From: Tsukamurella sp. 8F
GTDB taxonomy: Bacteria > Actinomycetota > Actinomycetes > Mycobacteriales > Mycobacteriaceae
Direction: 5' to 3'
DNA length: 64,000 nucleotides
Assembly: GCF_029167375.1 (NCBI RefSeq)
Contig: NZ_JARFTP010000006.1
Location: 124,001-188,000, forward strand
Part shown: positions 60,567-64,000 of the stretch, piece by piece
Numbering within the stretch: the stretch's first letter is position 1
How the letters are laid out: each line of letters opens with the position of its first letter
Notes under the pieces: model-generated
The model's database searches: none
Told to the model about the DNA's origin: nothing
What the model saw: the letters and a program-made list of their open reading frames with translations, nothing else
Program-made: the position numbers and the translations under genes

Positions 60567-63500
60567 GTCAGGTCACTCCCCTCGTATCCCGGCGGCACGT
60601 CGAGCCGGACGGTTCCCTTGGCCTTGCCGTCCATCGCGGACAGGAAGTCGGCGACCACCTGCAGCAGTTCTACATCGCGTACGCGCTCGCTGCCGACGCC
60701 GCCGTTCCCGACCCGCGGCAGCGGGAAGGTGACCACCCCTGTGGCGGCCCGGAACGTCGCGCCAGGATACAGGCGTTTCAACCGCATCTGCTGCGACTCG
60801 CGCAGCGCCAGGGGTGTGATTCGGAGGCTTGTACCGGTCACGGTCAGCTCGGTGACACCGAACTCGCGGCACAGCGAGCGCAGCCGCGCGATAGCGGCGA
60901 GGCGCAGGACCTCGACGGGCGGCACCCCGTAGCGATCGGTGAGCTCGGTGAGGACCTCGGCGACGGCGGCGTCGTCGTGCGCCGCCGCCAGCTTGCGGTA
61001 CGCCTCCAGGCGGAGCCGGTCGCTGGTCACGTAGTCGGGCGGGATGTGCGCGTCCACGGGGAGGTCGATGCGGACCTCCTTGGGAGCCTCGTCGACGGCG
61101 ACGGGACGACCGTCGGCGGCCGCGCGGTACGCCTCGACCGCCTCGCCCACGAGCCGGACGTAGAGGTCGAAGCCGACGCCGGCGACGTGGCCGGACTGCT
61201 CGGCGCCGAGCACGTTGCCGGCGCCGCGCAGTTCGAGGTCCTTCATCGCGACCGCCATGCCGGCGCCGAGTTCGTTGTTCTGCGCAATGGTCGCGAGACG
61301 GTCGTACGCGGTCTCTGTGAGGGGCTTCTCCGGCGCGTACAGGAAGTACGCGTAGCCGCGCTCACGGGAACGTCCGACGCGACCGCGCAGCTGGTGCAGC
61401 TGGGACAGGCCGAGATTCTCGGCACGTTCGACGATGAGCGTGTTCGCATTGGAGATGTCCAGGCCCGTCTCGACGATGGTGGTGCAGACGAGCACGTCGA
61501 ACTCGCGGTTCCAGAAGCCCTGCACCGTCTGCTCGAGTTGCTCCTCACCCATCTGGCCGTGCGCGACGACGACGCGCGCTTCGGGGACGAGTTCACGCAG
61601 CCGTGCCGCCGCCTTGTCGATGGAGCTGACGCGGTTGTGTACGTAGAAGATCTGGCCGTCGCGCAGAAGCTCACGACGGACAGCGGCCGCGACCTGTCTG
61701 CTGTCGTAGGCGCCGACGTAGGTGAGGACGGGATGCCGGTCCTCCGGCGGAGTCAGGATGGTGGACATCTCGCGGATACCGGCCATCGACATCTCGAGGG
61801 TGCGCGGTATCGGGGTCGCGGACATGGTGAGCACGTCGACGTGCGTGCGCAGAGCCTTGATGTGTTCCTTGTGTTCCACGCCGAACCGCTGCTCCTCGTC
61901 GACCACCACGAGTCCCAGATCCTTCCAACGGATCCCGGTCTGCAACAGCCGGTGCGTACCCACCACGATGTCGACGGACCCGTCCGCCATGCCCGACGTC
62001 ACCGCGTCCGACTCGGCTCTGTCGGTGAAGCGCGACAGGCCCTTGACCGTGACGGGGAAGCCCTGCATACGGTCGGCGAAGGTCTGCAGATGCTGCCCCG
62101 CCAGAAGGGTCGTCGGCACCAGGACGGCGACCTGCTTGCCGTCCTGCACCGCCTTGAACGCCGCGCGCACCGCGATCTCGGTCTTGCCGTAGCCGACGTC
62201 GCCGATCACGACGCGGTCCATCGGCACCGCGCGCTCCATGTCGGACTTCACGTCGCCGATCACCGTCATCTGGTCGACGGTCTCGGTGAACGGGAACGCG
62301 TCCTCCATCTCACGCTGCCACGGAGTGTCGGGGCCGAACGCGTGACCGGGCGCGGCATTGCGGGCCGCGTAGAGCTGCACCAGTTCGCCTGCGATCTCGC
62401 GGACGGCCTTGCGCGCCTTGCGCTTGGTGTTCTGCCAGTCGCTGCCGCCGAGCTTGCTGAGCGCCGGCATCTCGCCTCCGACGTAGCGGGAGAGTTGATC
62501 GAGCGAGTCCATCGGGACGAACAACTTGTCACCGGGCTGGCCCCGCTTGCCGGGCGCGTACTCGAGCACGAGGTACTCGCGGCGCGCGCCGGCGACGGTA
62601 CGCTCGATCATCTCGACGAATCTGCCGATACCGTGCTCGTCGTGCACCACGAGGTCGCCCGCGGTGAGTGCGAGCGGGTCGACCTGGTTGCGGCGCTTGG
62701 CCGGAAGGCGGCGGCCGTCGCCCGCGCCCGCGATCCGGTTGCCTGTCAGGTCCGGCTCCGCGAGCAACACGAGCCGCTGCGAGGGCACCGTCAGGCCGGC
62801 CTGCAGACTGCCGCGCAGGACGCCGACGACGCCGTCCCGCGGCCCCTCTCCCGAATCGAGTTCCGCTGCGGGGACGTCGGATTCACGCAGGCGCTCCAGG
62901 ATGCGACGGCGCGTACCGGATCCGGCGACGACGATGACCGACCGTCCTCCGGTCGCGACGTGGGCGCGCAGACGCGCGAACAACTTCATCGCCTCCGCGT
63001 CCGAACCCCGCGGTGCCGGTGCGGGTTCCAGGTCCAGCACGACATGCGTGGCATCCGTCTCCGGACCCGATGCGAGCGGCGTGACCGTCCACCACGGCCG
63101 GCCCGCGGCGGCAACGGATTCATGCACCTCGTCGAGCGAACGATAGGCGCTCGCACCGAGGTTCATGCCCGTCGGGTCGAGCGGCGCATCGCCGCCGAGC
63201 GCGGCGGCCGTCCACGACGCCTCGAGGAACTCCTGTCCCGTCTTGGCGAGATCCGCTGCGCGCGTGCGGACCTTCTCCGGGTCGAGCAGGAGGGTATGGG
63301 CACCGCCGGGTAGCAGATCCGTCAGGAGCTGTAGCTCGCCGGGCACGAGCGCCGGGATCAACGCCTCCATGCCCTCGACGGGAATGCCCTCGGCGAGCTT
63401 GTCGAGCATCTGGACCAGGGCGGCATCGTTCTCGTGCTCCGCGATGAGCGCGCGGGCGCGCTCGCGCACGTCGGCGGTGAGCAGGAGCTCACGGCAGGCG

Positions 63501-64000
63501 TGCACATGTACGACACTCGCGTCGATCTCGGGCTGGCTGCGCTGGTCGGCCACGGAGAACGCGCGCAGCTCCGTGATCTCGTCACCGAAGAACTCGGCGC
63601 GGACCGGGTGATCGGCGGTCGTGGGGAACACGTCCAGGATGCCGCCGCGCACTGCGAACTCGCCGCGTTTCCCCACCATGTCGACGCGGGCGTACGCGAG
63701 CTCGACCAGTGTCTCGATCAGGTCTTCGAAGTCGAGCTCGACGCCCTCACGCAGTGTCACCGTGGGCGCATCACCCAGGCCGGGTGCGAGGGGCTGTACC
63801 AGGGAACGCACCGTCGCCACCACCACGCGCAGCGGCGGGCCGTAGGAGTCGTCGTCGGGATGCGCGAGGCGGCGCAGGACCGCCAGCCGGCGGCCGACGG
63901 TGTCGGCGCCCGGCGAGAGCCGCTCGTGCGGCAGGGTCTCCCACGACGGGAACTGGGCGAGTGCCTCGGGGCCGACGATCTCGGCGAGCTCCGCGGTGAG
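60563..64000 (-). CDS. mfd: Transcription-repair coupling factor Mfd (N-terminus beyond window)
   Basis: 1145 residues visible; the frame is open to the right edge, so the N-terminal 60-100 residues lie outside. UvrB-homologous region at the start of the visible part ([24 protein letters not shown]), RNA-polymerase interacting Tudor-like domain ([17 protein letters not shown] near 410), then SF2 helicase: [18 protein letters not shown] (motif I), [13 protein letters not shown] (motif II), [13 protein letters not shown] (motif III), and [31 protein letters not shown] (motif VI). C-terminal TRCF autoinhibitory domain follows. It removes stalled RNA polymerase at lesions and recruits UvrA. First gene of the mfd-mazG-lpqU run. 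Confidence 0.96.
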   Translation of the reverse strand, partial: LTAELAEIVGPEALAQFPSWETLPHERLSPGADTVGRRLAVLRRLAHPDDDSYGPPLRVVVATVRSLVQPLAPGLGDAPTVTLREGVELDFEDLIETLVELAYARVDMVGKRGEFAVRGGILDVFPTTADHPVRAEFFGDEITELRAFSVADQRSQPEIDASVVHVHACRELLLTADVRERARALIAEHENDAALVQMLDKLAEGIPVEGMEALIPALVPGELQLLTDLLPGGAHTLLLDPEKVRTRAADLAKTGQEFLEASWTAAALGGDAPLDPTGMNLGASAYRSLDEVHESVAAAGRPWWTVTPLASGPETDATHVVLDLEPAPAPRGSDAEAMKLFARLRAHVATGGRSVIVVAGSGTRRRILERLRESDVPAAELDSGEGPRDGVVGVLRGSLQAGLTVPSQRLVLLAEPDLTGNRIAGAGDGRRLPAKRRNQVDPLALTAGDLVVHDEHGIGRFVEMIERTVAGARREYLVLEYAPGKRGQPGDKLFVPMDSLDQLSRYVGGEMPALSKLGGSDWQNTKRKARKAVREIAGELVQLYAARNAAPGHAFGPDTPWQREMEDAFPFTETVDQMTVIGDVKSDMERAVPMDRVVIGDVGYGKTEIAVRAAFKAVQDGKQVAVLVPTTLLAGQHLQTFADRMQGFPVTVKGLSRFTDRAESDAVTSGMADGSVDIVVGTHRLLQTGIRWKDLGLVVVDEEQRFGVEHKEHIKALRTHVDVLTMSATPIPRTLEMSMAGIREMSTILTPPEDRHPVLTYVGAYDSRQVAAAVRRELLRDGQIFYVHNRVSSIDKAAARLRELVPEARVVVAHGQMGEEQLEQTVQGFWNREFDVLVCTTIVETGLDISNANTLIVERAENLGLSQLHQLRGRVGRSRERGYAYFLYAPEKPLTETAYDRLATIAQNNELGAGMAVAMKDLELRGAGNVLGAEQSGHVAGVGFDLYVRLVGEAVEAYRAAADGRPVAVDEAPKEVRIDLPVDAHIPPDYVTSDRLRLEAYRKLAAAHDDAAVAEVLTELTDRYGVPPVEVLRLAAIARLRSLCREFGVTELTVTGTSLRITPLALRESQQMRLKRLYPGATFRAATGVVTFPLPRVGNGGVGSERVRDVELLQVVADFLSAMDGKAKGTVRLDVPPGYEGSDLT

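Noticed and set aside
60977-63313. Plus-strand frame of 778 codons opposite mfd
   Set aside because: Complement of Mfd helicase coding sequence; no start signal and no recognisable domain.

Overview
The window is a GC-rich actinobacterial chromosome segment, most likely from the order Mycobacteriales (Mycobacterium, Tsukamurella, Gordonia and relatives). I infer this from mycofactocin maturation genes, a cbs-metB-greA neighbourhood like that of M. tuberculosis, an lpqU-mazG-mfd block, an eno-ftsB-DUF501-ppx block, an Rv3143-like protein upstream of nuoA, extensive GTGA/ATGA gene overlaps, and many starts that look leaderless. The genus cannot be fixed from the sequence alone. I found no rRNA, CRISPR array, transposase, integrase or plasmid/phage gene.

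Layout. 1-9954: tail of a small DUF1801-like protein, a YhhQ/VUT transporter, greA with a striking leader, a secreted NodB-fold protein whose catalytic motifs have been lost, then a minus-strand run cbs-metB-mftE-mftF-mftG, with a divergent SGNH hydrolase. mftA-D are absent here. 9956-14061: a BI-1 family membrane protein, a small HTH gene plus stand-alone Clp N-domain gene behind a double operator, a tRNA with a UAA anticodon, a LysE exporter, a small unknown gene and ppx. 14058-16330: DUF501, ftsB and eno.

16484-41199 is a dense series of one-regulator/one-enzyme modules: TetR (five, plus one remnant), MerR (two), HxlR, MmyB-type XRE and LysR regulators beside oxidoreductases, hydrolases, an efflux operon and two class A beta-lactamase-like proteins. 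Many of the intergenic regions hold clear dyad operators placed on recognisable promoters. The stretch ends with a PAS-GGDEF-EAL protein.

41612-58686 holds a pseudo-receiver gene, a promoter with a perfect CRP-type box, the complete 14-gene nuoA-N operon (respiratory complex I) in which 11 of 13 junctions are four-base stop/start overlaps, and a type II NADH dehydrogenase (ndh) directly behind it. 58690-64000 carries lpqU, mazG and mfd on the minus strand; mfd runs off the right edge.

In M. tuberculosis mfd-mazG-lpqU-eno-ftsB are contiguous. Here about 42 kb (the regulator/enzyme series and nuo-ndh) separates lpqU from eno while both flanks keep their orientation.
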